A stretch of DNA of 9,365 nt from Ruminococcaceae bacterium UBA1320 (GTDB taxonomy: Bacteria; Bacillota; Clostridia; Oscillospirales; Ethanoligenentaceae). Below the pieces are notes generated by a model. It saw nothing but the letters and a program-made list of their open reading frames with translations. It was not told the DNA's origin and ran no database searches. Positions 1-6,189 of this stretch are shown here, piece by piece. Position numbers and translations under genes: made by a program. Each line of letters begins with the position of its first letter. Position 1 is the stretch's first letter. Location: NCBI GenBank assembly GCA_002306975.1, contig DBTI01000196.1:19739-29103 (forward strand), read 5' to 3'.

Positions 1-1127
1 AGCTTGTCTACACACTGACAAAATCGCCGTTGATGGTTGGAATTATCGGTGTTTGCCAATTTTTGCCCATGCTTATGTTTTCACTTTTCGCGGGCGTTAT
101 CGTCGACCGTTTCCCCAAGAAGAACATAATTATTTTTACTCAGATTTTGTTTATGGCGCAGGCGGCGGTTATGGCCGCGCTCACCTTTACCGGACTCATC
201 CGCGTGGAGCATGTTTTGATACTGACCGCTCTTTATGGGTTGACACAGACGCTTGACACCCCTGCCCGTCAGTCGTATTTTATCGATCTTGTGGGAAAAG
301 AAAACCTGATGAACGCGATTTCTCTAAACTCCACAGTGTTTAACATTGCGCGAATAGTCGGGCCGGCGATCTCCGGTCTTGTAATGGTTCTGGTTGGCAC
401 ATCATTTTGCTTTTTAATAAACGCAGTCAGTTTTATTCCGGTTATTATCACGATGTCGTTAATAACCGCGCGGGGAATGAGCACGCATTCGGCTACAAGG
501 CAAGTTTTGCCTGAGATAGCCGAGGGCATCCGCTATATAGCGAAAAATGAAACGCTGATTGTAAATGTGCTTGCAATGGCGTCAATCTGCACCTTTGCAA
601 TGAACAACGATGTTATAATTCCTGTATTTGCGCGCACAGTGCTTGGAAGCGGCGCGCAGGGCTACACGGGGCTAATGTCCGCCTGGGGCGTAGGCGCCTT
701 TATCGGAGCAATCTTTCTTGCTTACACAAGCCGCGGGAAAATACGCAAAAAGATGCTGATCCTGTCGGGAGGATCCCTGGCGGTTTTGCAGATATTGACT
801 GTTACAACGCGTAATTATTTACTTTGCATCATTATTGTCGGAGCGATCGGTTTTGCAAACCTTGCCTTTTTAAATACCGCGAATACTATCTTTCAGCTCA
901 GCTCGTCGGATGAATACCGCGGAAGGGTAATGAGCGTTTATTCCTTCTTAAACCAGGGCTCAACGCCGCTCGGCAACTTTTTTGCCGGCAGTGTGATGGA
1001 AAACGTCGGCGGGGATTCGGGGTTTGTATCCTGCGGACTCGCCGCGCTGCTTACGCTCGCCGCCATTGTCACCGCAAAGCGAAAGACTATAATGGGGTGG
1101 ATGAAGCCGCAGTCTAAATCTGTTTAA
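1..1127 (+). CDS. MFS transporter, MFS_3 (EntS-like) family, 5'-truncated
   Basis: This is a drug/siderophore-type major facilitator exporter of the inner membrane. The frame is open to the window edge, and the residues before the first possible start (LVYTLTKSP, then LMVGIIGVCQFLPML) match the end of TM1 and TM2 of MFS_3 proteins, so the TTG at 30 and ATG at 33 are internal codons. About 35-40 N-terminal residues are missing; roughly 375 are present against about 410 for the family. The motif A-like loop DRFPKK follows TM2, and a second-half loop reads DEYRGRVMSVYSF, as is usual in this family. About ten hydrophobic segments are visible. The substrate cannot be inferred. The TAA stop at 1125-1127 overlaps the stop of the convergent gene. 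No terminator separates the two, so their transcripts should run into each other. Confidence 0.93.
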   Translation, partial: LVYTLTKSPLMVGIIGVCQFLPMLMFSLFAGVIVDRFPKKNIIIFTQILFMAQAAVMAALTFTGLIRVEHVLILTALYGLTQTLDTPARQSYFIDLVGKENLMNAISLNSTVFNIARIVGPAISGLVMVLVGTSFCFLINAVSFIPVIITMSLITARGMSTHSATRQVLPEIAEGIRYIAKNETLIVNVLAMASICTFAMNNDVIIPVFARTVLGSGAQGYTGLMSAWGVGAFIGAIFLAYTSRGKIRKKMLILSGGSLAVLQILTVTTRNYLLCIIIVGAIGFANLAFLNTANTIFQLSSSDEYRGRVMSVYSFLNQGSTPLGNFFAGSVMENVGGDSGFVSCGLAALLTLAAIVTAKRKTIMGWMKPQSKSV

Positions 1128-2218
1128 AACGGCTCTGAACGATACTTATCCGCCAGCAGCGTTACAAACATGTCATAGGTTATGATCCCCTGCTGCCCCT
1201 GTGATTTAAGGTAGCTGTCGTTGACCTTGCTTGATACGTCGGCGGCGTAGGAACTATGTGAAACGATAAAATCATTGTAATATTGGAAATCGCCTTTGGC
1301 GCGCGGGTCAAGTGAGCCGGCGGCTTTTTGCCACGCGCTTTGGTCGGTTTCATAAAGTGCGTTGGAAATATAGATATACGCTTCCATATGCGCGGAATAT
1401 TGAAAATAGGGGTCGCTGTTTGCCGTGTCGGCAAGATAGGCGACAAAGCTTGCCTCCTGCTCCCTTGCAAAGCCTTTGTAATGCGCGCTTTCGTGAGCGG
1501 CGTTAAAGGGTAGCACAAAAGCCGGACAGTCGGTGTTGACGTTCGGTTCATAGGTAAAGGGCACGAATATACCTTCGATGCCCGTATAGGACATATATTT
1601 TGAGGCAAAAATACTTTTCGGGCGCGGCAAACCGGAGCCGAAAAGGGTTTTGTCTAGCGAACTTTGCTTTGCAAGTGCCGCATAGCCCTCAGTGACCCCC
1701 GAGCTTATCTTTCCAAAGCCGCCCGGGTAATTTGAACGGCCGTTTTTATCGTAGCTTACGCTGTCACACAGCGCGTTTATCGAGCGTGTTTCACTTTTTA
1801 AGATAGCCGAAAGCTCTGTTACAGTGGGCGTTCCGGTTTTATAGCCAAGGTTATTCTCAAGCGGCGCACGGTTGTAGTTTAACCCCCACATCAGCAAAAA
1901 CAGGAAATACCCTGTAATGGCAAACCCGATCACGGTGACAAACAGCTTAAAAAGCGCTTTGAACTTGCGCCGAAACAAATAAACAAAAGCAAGTACAATG
2001 ATGAAAACCGCAAAAACTACTAACGCGTAGAGAATACATTCGGCACATGAGAACGGGAAAAGATTAAAATAGAGTGAAACCGCGCTTGATACAGCGGGGT
2101 AAAAGCCGCGGCTGTAAAACTGTTCCACCGACTGGGGGTAAAGCTTTGCAAGCTGTTGAAAAATCAGTGCCAAAGGCAGCAGCAAAAACATTGTGGCTTG
2201 AAGAAAGCGCCTTTTCAT
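1124..2218 (-). CDS. DUF3810 family membrane protein with HESAH motif
   Basis: This appears to be a membrane-anchored protein of the DUF3810 family, 364 aa from the ATG at 2218. It has three hydrophobic segments near residues 6-22, 62-84 and 93-113, then a large soluble C-terminal domain. An HExxH motif (HESAH, residues 242-246) followed by GFAREQEASFVAYL gives a zincin-like arrangement, with Glu254 or Glu256 a possible third metal ligand. Peptidase activity is inferred from this motif and has not, to my knowledge, been shown for the family. The start codon lies in TGATG, sharing one base with the stop of the upstream zinc-ribbon gene, which indicates translational coupling. A TTG one codon earlier (2221) is an alternative start. 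The gene ends in a 4-bp convergent overlap with the MFS gene. Confidence 0.88.
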   Translation of the reverse strand: MKRRFLQATMFLLLPLALIFQQLAKLYPQSVEQFYSRGFYPAVSSAVSLYFNLFPFSCAECILYALVVFAVFIIVLAFVYLFRRKFKALFKLFVTVIGFAITGYFLFLLMWGLNYNRAPLENNLGYKTGTPTVTELSAILKSETRSINALCDSVSYDKNGRSNYPGGFGKISSGVTEGYAALAKQSSLDKTLFGSGLPRPKSIFASKYMSYTGIEGIFVPFTYEPNVNTDCPAFVLPFNAAHESAHYKGFAREQEASFVAYLADTANSDPYFQYSAHMEAYIYISNALYETDQSAWQKAAGSLDPRAKGDFQYYNDFIVSHSSYAADVSSKVNDSYLKSQGQQGIITYDMFVTLLADKYRSEPF

Positions 2219-2727
2219 CAATAACCCATCATTTTGCGGATTATGTTCATAATCGTATCAACGCCGAATATGACGATGCAAACCGCCGCGATAAGTAAAA
2301 CGATGCCTATAATCTGTTGGGCGGGGCTGGCGGCTCTAATTTTGTCCGGCAGTTTGCCGTTATTGCCAGGGCTCTGCGAAGAATCTTCTCCACTTTCCTT
2401 TTCAGTTACCACACCGTCAACGGGGGGTAGTGCGTCCTTCGCGCGTGAAAGCAGTTCTGACGGCACGTAGAAATCAACGCCAAGGCTTTCATATTTTGTA
2501 TCATATCTGAAAAATCCGGCCGGACCGCCGTGACCTTTTTTTATAAACGGGATTCCGGCGGTTCTCAAACCGCCTTCTACCAGATTGGCGTTGAATCCCT
2601 CGTTAACCGATATCAGAAAAGCCTCTTTTTCATCGGCTTGTACAGTTTTTTTCAGGTTCTCTCCGCAGTTCGGGCATACCTTTTCATCATCACTGCATTT
2701 GTATTTACATTTTGGGCATAAAATCAT
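2218..2727 (-). CDS. Zinc-ribbon protein with DUF2007-like domain and C-terminal membrane helix
   Basis: This is a small protein (169 aa) with three parts. An N-terminal zinc ribbon has CxxC pairs at residues 4/7 and 18/21. A middle section (about 30-105: EAFLISVNEGFNANLVEGGLR and onward to GVDFYVPSELLSRAKDAL) resembles DUF2007 putative signal-transducing domains. A polar linker leads to one C-terminal transmembrane helix (about 135-158). The protein should be tail-anchored with the ribbon in the cytoplasm. I chose the ATG at 2727 because GAGGG at 2737-2741 then sits 9 nt upstream; an ATG at 2736 would leave no spacing. It is the first gene of an operon with the DUF3810 gene and has a strong promoter. 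Function is unknown; regulating or partnering the downstream protein is an inference from context. Confidence 0.87.
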   Translation of the reverse strand: MILCPKCKYKCSDDEKVCPNCGENLKKTVQADEKEAFLISVNEGFNANLVEGGLRTAGIPFIKKGHGGPAGFFRYDTKYESLGVDFYVPSELLSRAKDALPPVDGVVTEKESGEDSSQSPGNNGKLPDKIRAASPAQQIIGIVLLIAAVCIVIFGVDTIMNIIRKMMGY

Positions 2728-2780
2728 GTCGATCATCCCTCATCGTTAATCAGTAAAAATAGAACACATTATTCATAGAT

Positions 2781-2809
2781 ATTATATCAGATAACATTGA
2801 TATTCTCAA
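2781..2809 (-). promoter_or_regulatory. Sigma-A promoter of the zinc-ribbon/DUF3810 operon
   Basis: Read on the minus strand, TTGAGA (2804-2809) is followed by 17 nt and then TATAAT (2781-2786). A TG two bases before the -10 makes it an extended -10. The -10 lies about 55 nt before the ATG at 2727. This is a near-consensus housekeeping promoter. Confidence 0.85.
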
Positions 2810-2824
2810 CGATAAAGAAACCTC

Positions 2825-2854
2825 AGCCGGCAGAAATAATTCTGCCGGCTTTTT
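2825..2854 (+). terminator. Intrinsic terminator-like hairpin with no clear upstream gene
   Basis: An 11-bp perfect stem (2825-2835 with 2840-2850) with loop ATAA is followed by five Ts ending at 2854, so its orientation is plus-strand. No plus-strand gene precedes it nearby. On the minus strand the hairpin is followed only by GAGGTTTCTTT, but it could still weakly block read-through from the HEPN module into the promoter just downstream. Confidence 0.6.
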
Positions 2855-3036
2855 GGATGAATATATACAATTACAGTCCGTTGTTCCGTCAGATTTAAAG
2901 CATTCATAAAAAGTCCAGTCTCTTCGAAAAATTTGCAAAGTAAAAAACGCATGTATGCTCACACGATTATAGATAACACAATGAAATTTTACGAGGGATC
3001 ACTGTGCCACAGGGCTATTATGATTTGTGCAGATAA
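2855..3036. other. Intergenic stretch without a recognisable gene
   Basis: This is an AT-rich spacer between the terminator-like hairpin and the end of the HEPN gene. The only coding hint is a plus-strand 10-codon frame starting with GTG at 3004, with GAGGG upstream, ending in TAA exactly at 3036. I do not consider it a gene. I see no strong terminator for the HEPN transcript here. Confidence 0.5.
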
Positions 3037-3471
3037 TTACTTTGCCGTGGCTTCCACATCGTCATAAACCTGTGCGCAAATAAAACGGTACATTGCGCGC
3101 GCCATGTCATAGGCGCGGTTGACGGTTTTGCTGGTAAGCTCAAGCGGCATGTCGGCGGGGTATCGCGTCTCAATGTAGTAGCGGTTAAGAATAACGCTCT
3201 CGTCAAGCCATTCAGTAAAACGGCGGTCGCTTTTTATTGCCTGCCGGCAAAGCCAGGTGAGGTTATGACCGTCAACGTGCTGGTGAGTTTTGAAGAGGAT
3301 ATATCCCTTGAGGGCTTTTTCTATGCACTGCTGGCAATGAAAGGCGGCGGCATTAAGCGTATCGCCAAGCTCAAGCAGCTTTGCGGCGGCTTCAATATCT
3401 TCGGTCGCACGCTCCAGCCAATCAAAATACCGTCGGCTGTCGGTGTTGCCCTCGCGTCGTCTGCTACCCAT
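3037..3471 (-). CDS. HEPN domain protein, second gene of an MNT/HEPN module
   Basis: This is a 144-aa protein of the HEPN family (PF05168 type), an all-helical domain usually encoded beside a minimal nucleotidyltransferase. Family features are visible: YFDWLERATEDIEAAAKLLE (residues 15-34), FHCQQCIEKALKGYI (45-59), DGHNLTWLC (67-75) and NRYYIETRYP (96-105). In many HEPN toxins an Rx4-6H motif forms the RNase site. I find no arginine with a histidine 4-6 residues downstream, so RNase activity is doubtful. The ATG at 3471 was chosen because AAGGAGGGG lies 10 nt upstream, inside the end of the partner gene. An in-frame ATG at 3564 would extend the protein needlessly into the partner. The overlap with the upstream gene is 8 bp, which suggests coupled expression and a protein complex. 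Confidence 0.87.
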   Translation of the reverse strand: MGSRRREGNTDSRRYFDWLERATEDIEAAAKLLELGDTLNAAAFHCQQCIEKALKGYILFKTHQHVDGHNLTWLCRQAIKSDRRFTEWLDESVILNRYYIETRYPADMPLELTSKTVNRAYDMARAMYRFICAQVYDDVEATAK

Positions 3472-3766
3472 GAATATAAGTCCCCTCCTTGATGATGCGG
3501 CAGGCGAAGCTGGTTTTTTCATTTTGCAGCTCGTCCCATTCTGCCGGAGTGTAAACAAGAACATCGAACGGAATGTCGCTGTCTACGTCAAGGTAGATGT
3601 GCTTTTCCGTATCAAGCCTGTTTTCGGTTTCGACAATAACACAGATTTTAAAGCCGCGTATCTCTCCGCCGACACTCCGTTTTACATTGTAGAGTATAAC
3701 TTTTTCGGGGCCGAAGTTCTTCACGATTTCATCACAGACCGTTTTGATGGTTTCATTAAGTTCCAT
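3464..3766 (-). CDS. Minimal nucleotidyltransferase-like protein, active site degenerate
   Basis: This is a 100-aa protein that aligns by eye with MntA-type minimal nucleotidyltransferases: FGPEKVILY (residues 18-26) corresponds to the family's F-x-P-x-K-I-I-L-F strand, and PFDVLVYTPAEWDEL (66-80) to the third-strand segment. Where active members carry the GS motif followed by SDxDL, this protein reads NVKRSVGGEIRGFKICV (27-43). The Gly-Ser pair and the first two metal-binding aspartates are absent, and only the later Asp68 remains. It is therefore probably a non-catalytic antitoxin-like or scaffold partner of the HEPN protein. The ATG at 3766 has GGGGGA about 8 nt upstream. It is the first gene of the pair. 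A longer in-frame reading to 3874 would enter the promoter region and adds nothing family-like. Confidence 0.78.
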   Translation of the reverse strand: MELNETIKTVCDEIVKNFGPEKVILYNVKRSVGGEIRGFKICVIVETENRLDTEKHIYLDVDSDIPFDVLVYTPAEWDELQNEKTSFACRIIKEGTYIHG

Positions 3767-3782
3767 GTCTGTTCCCCCAAAG

Positions 3783-3798
3783 ACCGCCTTGCGGCGGT
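3783..3798 (-). promoter_or_regulatory. GNRA-capped hairpin in the leader of the MNT/HEPN module
   Basis: On the minus strand ACCGCC-GCAA-GGCGGT forms a perfect 6-bp stem with a GCAA tetraloop. It lies between the likely -10 and the GGGGGA ribosome site. It may stabilise the leader or affect translation. It is too short and lacks a good T-run to be a convincing terminator. Confidence 0.45.
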
Positions 3799-3805
3799 AA
3801 TTATT

Positions 3806-3834
3806 TATATAAAGCAATATGTTCGTAAAGACAA
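3806..3834 (-). promoter_or_regulatory. Possible sigma-A promoter of the MNT/HEPN module
   Basis: On the minus strand TTGTCT (3829-3834) is separated by 17 nt from TATATA (3806-3811), about 40 nt before the ATG at 3766. Spacing is ideal but the hexamers are only moderate matches. Confidence 0.5.
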
Positions 3835-4167
3835 CAATTTTCTTACAGCTACTCCGGTTAAGATTGAAACTCAATAAATTTTATCGATTTCCTATCTTAA
3901 TTGGAATTGCTGTAACATATATTATAAGCAGTATGGCAGAAATATGCAATACGAAACAGCTTATCTACAGTGCAATAATGATTGCTATCGCTATTGTACG
4001 GTATATAATCGGGCTAAACGCCAGAACCCGTGCGATTTCCCGCCCCGCAAGCACACAGATGCGTCGCAGATGTGTGCCATATAGTCCCCAAAAGAGCTTC
4101 TTGAATAGTTATGCGGGAATTACTTCTCGGACTATAGATAATGTTATTTTTATAAACGAACAAATAG
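3835..4167. other. Gene-poor stretch, possible decayed sequence
   Basis: No gene is recognised here. A plus-strand open frame (3819-4175) has a hydrophobic stretch but no ribosome site and no family resemblance. A more GC-rich patch at about 4015-4110 reads on the minus strand from an ATG at 4080 (GGGGA 4 nt upstream) as 29 codons ending at 3991. That looks like a fragment rather than an intact gene. CACACA and TGTGTG arms frame a 25-bp imperfect palindrome inside this patch. Confidence 0.4.
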
Positions 4168-4197
4168 AAAAATAAAGGGCGGAAAAAACCGCCCTTT
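4168..4197 (-). terminator. Terminator of the Cys/Pro-rich surface protein gene
   Basis: A 9-bp stem, AAAGGGCGG with CCGCCCTTT, encloses a 6-nt loop. On the minus strand it is followed by ATTTTTC. It begins 4 nt after the TAA stop of the gene ending at 4202, so the assignment is clear. Confidence 0.88.
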
Positions 4198-4201
4198 CAT
4201 A

Positions 4202-5080
4202 TTACTTCTCTTTTTCAACAAGCTCCAGAAGCAGTGACGCGTTCTTGCCGGAAACAAGCGTGACAGCACCGGTAAGATTAAGCGTGAGGTTATCCTGTTT
4301 TCTAAGCCTTAGGAATATCTCGTTTGTGTTAAGCCCGGAAACTATCAGTATCGCACTTTGTGAAACAGCCAGGCTGTTAAGGGCAAGTTGAAGGAAGATG
4401 CCTGGAGCGGCTGAAACTGTTGTTACGGAATAAACTATTCTGTAAATGCCTTCAACTTCTGCGCTGACTTGATTGCCGGTCAGGTTTACATTATGGTTGA
4501 GTGGGTCTGTAAAATTAAAAGGTATGACTCCGCCTGCAAAAGCGCCGCCCGCGGTGTTAGAAGCGAAATATCCGAACGCTTGTTCCTCATGGATCGGCTT
4601 TGGTTCGGGTTTGGGAGAAGGAATTGGGCATGGAACCGGGTATGGGTATGGAATTGGCTGCGGCAGCGGATATTTGAAGCAGGGAGGTGGACATGGTTTT
4701 GGATAAGGCGGTGGGCATGGAGGATATGGGGGATATGGGGGAGGACATGGAGGATATGGCGGTGGGCACGGAGGAAATGGAGGATGTGGAGGGGGACACG
4801 GTCTTGGACGTGGTGGGCACGGCGGACATGGTCTTGGATGTGGCGGGCAAGGGGGAACCGGAGGGTATGGCGGTGGGCACGGCGGGCAGGGAGGCGGACA
4901 TGGCCTCTTTTTAGAGGGATAGGGCGAAAAAGACTCATCTATAGGCGCACTGGCTGACGCACTGAATACCTCATTATCATCAATAGAGTCATTTTCATAT
5001 GAATCAAATTGTTCTTCCTGCTCGGGCGGCTGCCAGGTAAATCCCCGGTTTTGATACATATCGTTTCTATATACGCGCAT
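4202..5080 (-). CDS. Cys/Pro-rich spore-surface (exosporium/coat) protein with C-terminal beta domain
   Basis: This is a 292-aa protein with three parts. Residues 1-59 are acidic and polar (PPEQEEQFDSYENDSIDDNE). Residues 60-162 are a low-complexity tract of CPPPCPPCPP/CPPPYPP repeats with 13 cysteines plus scattered Tyr, Arg and His. Residues 165-292 resemble the C1q/TNF-like beta domain that caps BclA-type exosporium proteins (YFASNTAGGAFAGG, EVEGIYRIVYSVTT, IFLQLALNSLAV, LLLELV). There is no signal peptide, as expected for spore-coat proteins made in the mother cell. Disulphide or Tyr cross-linking of the Pro-rich stalk, in place of a collagen helix, is an inference. The ATG at 5080 has AAGGGTGG 8 nt upstream. 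A TTG 14 codons earlier (5122) falls in a leader hairpin and is unlikely. Its promoter looks sigma-K dependent. Mechanical or adhesive surface roles are guesses. Confidence 0.78.
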   Translation of the reverse strand: MRVYRNDMYQNRGFTWQPPEQEEQFDSYENDSIDDNEVFSASASAPIDESFSPYPSKKRPCPPPCPPCPPPYPPVPPCPPHPRPCPPCPPRPRPCPPPHPPFPPCPPPYPPCPPPYPPYPPCPPPYPKPCPPPCFKYPLPQPIPYPYPVPCPIPSPKPEPKPIHEEQAFGYFASNTAGGAFAGGVIPFNFTDPLNHNVNLTGNQVSAEVEGIYRIVYSVTTVSAAPGIFLQLALNSLAVSQSAILIVSGLNTNEIFLRLRKQDNLTLNLTGAVTLVSGKNASLLLELVEKEK

Positions 5081-5111
5081 AAAAGAATCCACCCTTAAAT
5101 TTATTGATGCA

Positions 5112-5145
5112 AACGGCGGCAATAATGGTAATATGCCGCCCCGTT
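5112..5145 (-). promoter_or_regulatory. Hairpin in the leader of the surface protein gene
   Basis: On the minus strand AACGG-GG-CGGCA (5134-5145) pairs with TGCCGCCGTT (5112-5121) around a 12-nt loop, leaving a 2-nt bulge. It sits between the putative transcription start and the ribosome site. It may protect the long-lived sporulation mRNA; this role is inferred. Confidence 0.5.
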
Positions 5146-5159
5146 ATTTGCTTTCAATA

Positions 5160-5187
5160 AATTATATGTCGCAATAAAGCGAAAAGT
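5160..5187 (-). promoter_or_regulatory. Sigma-K-like promoter of the surface protein gene
   Basis: On the minus strand AC (5186-5187) is followed by exactly 17 nt and CATATAATT (5160-5168). This matches the late mother-cell sigma-K pattern AC-N17-CATANNNTA at all but the last base. No good sigma-A -35 pairs with the embedded TATAAT-like sequence. Late mother-cell expression fits a spore-surface product. Confidence 0.5.
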
Positions 5188-5224
5188 TACAGGCGGATAC
5201 TCACGGAAAAAGCCTTGAAACATG

Positions 5225-5252
5225 AAAAAACCGCCCGCATTTTGGCGGACGG
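5225..5252 (-). terminator. Terminator of the cdd-ksgA operon
   Basis: On the minus strand an 8-bp stem, CCGTCCGC with GCGGGCGG (one T-G pair), and loop CAAAAT are followed at once by six Ts (5225-5230). It lies about 70 nt after the ksgA stop. It ends about 40 nt before the sigma-K-like promoter and so insulates the spore gene. Confidence 0.88.
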
Positions 5253-5322
5253 AGGCGTTTTTTCAAAACATATAATAGATTAATGTTATTTTTCATGGAA
5301 AAAGCAGTCGATATACATTAGT

Positions 5323-6189
5323 TTAGCATATAGACTGTGCTCTCAGCGTATCCGCAATTTTGGCGAAATCTTCAAGCGTAAGCCGCTCGCCGCGCACAGT
5401 GGGTGAAATGCCGGTGGATTCAATTGCGTTTGCCGCAGATTCTTTTGGGATGACAAGACCCGCGCAAAGAGCATTTGAAAGCGTTTTGCGCCTTTGCCCA
5501 AACGCGGCGTGAACAACGCGGAACAGCAGCGCCTCGTCGACAACATGGACGGCAGGCTCTTTTCGAATATCGAGCCTTATTACACTTGAATCAACGTTGG
5601 GGCGGGGCAAAAAGCTGCCGGCGGAAACATCAAAAAGCACATGAGGCTGTGAATAATAGCTTACAGCGCAGCTTACCGAGCCGGCGTCCTTTTCTCCGGG
5701 TTTTGCGCAAAGCCTGCGCGCCGCCTCTTTTTGCACCATAACCGTAACGCTTTTTAAAGGCAGCCTTGATTCCAAAAGATACATGACGATGGGTGAAGTA
5801 ATATAATAAGGAAGATTGGCGCAGACGACTGTTTCACCGCCGTCGAAATCATCGCGGATAATGGCGGCGAGGTCTGTTTTCATTACGTCTGCGTTTATTA
5901 CCCTGACGTTGTCAAAATCTTTTAGTGTGTCGTCCAGAACAGGCAAAAGGCGGGAGTCAAGCTCAACCGCCACGACCTTTTTTGCACGCTGCGCAAGCTC
6001 GACGGTTAAAACGCCAAGCCCCGGCCCGATTTCAAGTGCGCAAACGTCGCGCGCCGCGCCGCCCATCTCCGCCATGCGGGGGCAGACAGACGGGTTTATC
6101 AAAAAGTTTTGACCAAGCGATTTTAAAAGAGTTGCCTCGTGTTTGGCGAGAAGGGACTTTACAACAGCTGGGTTTGAAAGCTCATACAT
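5323..6189 (-). CDS. ksgA: 16S rRNA (adenine1518-N6/adenine1519-N6)-dimethyltransferase
   Basis: KsgA/RsmA dimethylates two adjacent adenines in the 3' terminal helix of 16S rRNA using S-adenosylmethionine, late in 30S assembly. The 288-aa product has the full set of motifs: SLGQNFLINP (24-33), SAM motif I EIGPGLGVLT (53-62), the acidic ribose-binding end of strand 2 VVAVELD (72-78), NADV (99-102), catalytic NLPYYI (125-130), and the C-terminal FLPRPNVDS (193-201) and FGQRRKTLSN (230-239). Length is normal. The start at ATG 6189 (MYELSN) has AAGGAG 10 nt upstream, and the longer in-frame reading only runs back through cdd. The start overlaps the end of cdd by 8 bp, so the two are co-transcribed and probably coupled. 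A strong terminator follows. Confidence 0.97.
   Translation of the reverse strand: MYELSNPAVVKSLLAKHEATLLKSLGQNFLINPSVCPRMAEMGGAARDVCALEIGPGLGVLTVELAQRAKKVVAVELDSRLLPVLDDTLKDFDNVRVINADVMKTDLAAIIRDDFDGGETVVCANLPYYITSPIVMYLLESRLPLKSVTVMVQKEAARRLCAKPGEKDAGSVSCAVSYYSQPHVLFDVSAGSFLPRPNVDSSVIRLDIRKEPAVHVVDEALLFRVVHAAFGQRRKTLSNALCAGLVIPKESAANAIESTGISPTVRGERLTLEDFAKIADTLRAQSIC

Noticed and set aside
2750..2962. 70-codon minus-strand frame
   Set aside because: It runs across the operon promoter and the terminator-like hairpin and has no recognisable content.
3004..3036. Ten-codon GTG-started plus-strand frame with GAGGG upstream
   Set aside because: It is too short to support and ends exactly beside the HEPN stop. 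It is probably chance.
3037..3564. Longer HEPN reading starting at 3564
   Set aside because: The extra 31 residues overlap the MNT-like gene in another frame, while a strong ribosome site serves the ATG at 3471.
3819..4175. 118-codon plus-strand open frame
   Set aside because: It has no ribosome site, no family resemblance and mixed hydrophobic/basic composition. It starts inside the promoter of the MNT/HEPN module and ends inside a minus-strand terminator stem.
4486..4938. Minus-strand His/Arg/Leu- and Ser/Pro-rich frames within the same repeats
   Set aside because: They are shifted readings of the same proline-codon repeats, without ribosome sites of their own.
4469..4957. Plus-strand Trp/Arg/Gly-rich and Met/Gly-rich frames opposite the Cys/Pro-rich gene
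   Set aside because: They are mirror products of the CCN-rich repeats on the other strand. The minus-strand reading has a ribosome site, a promoter, a terminator and a recognisable C-terminal domain.
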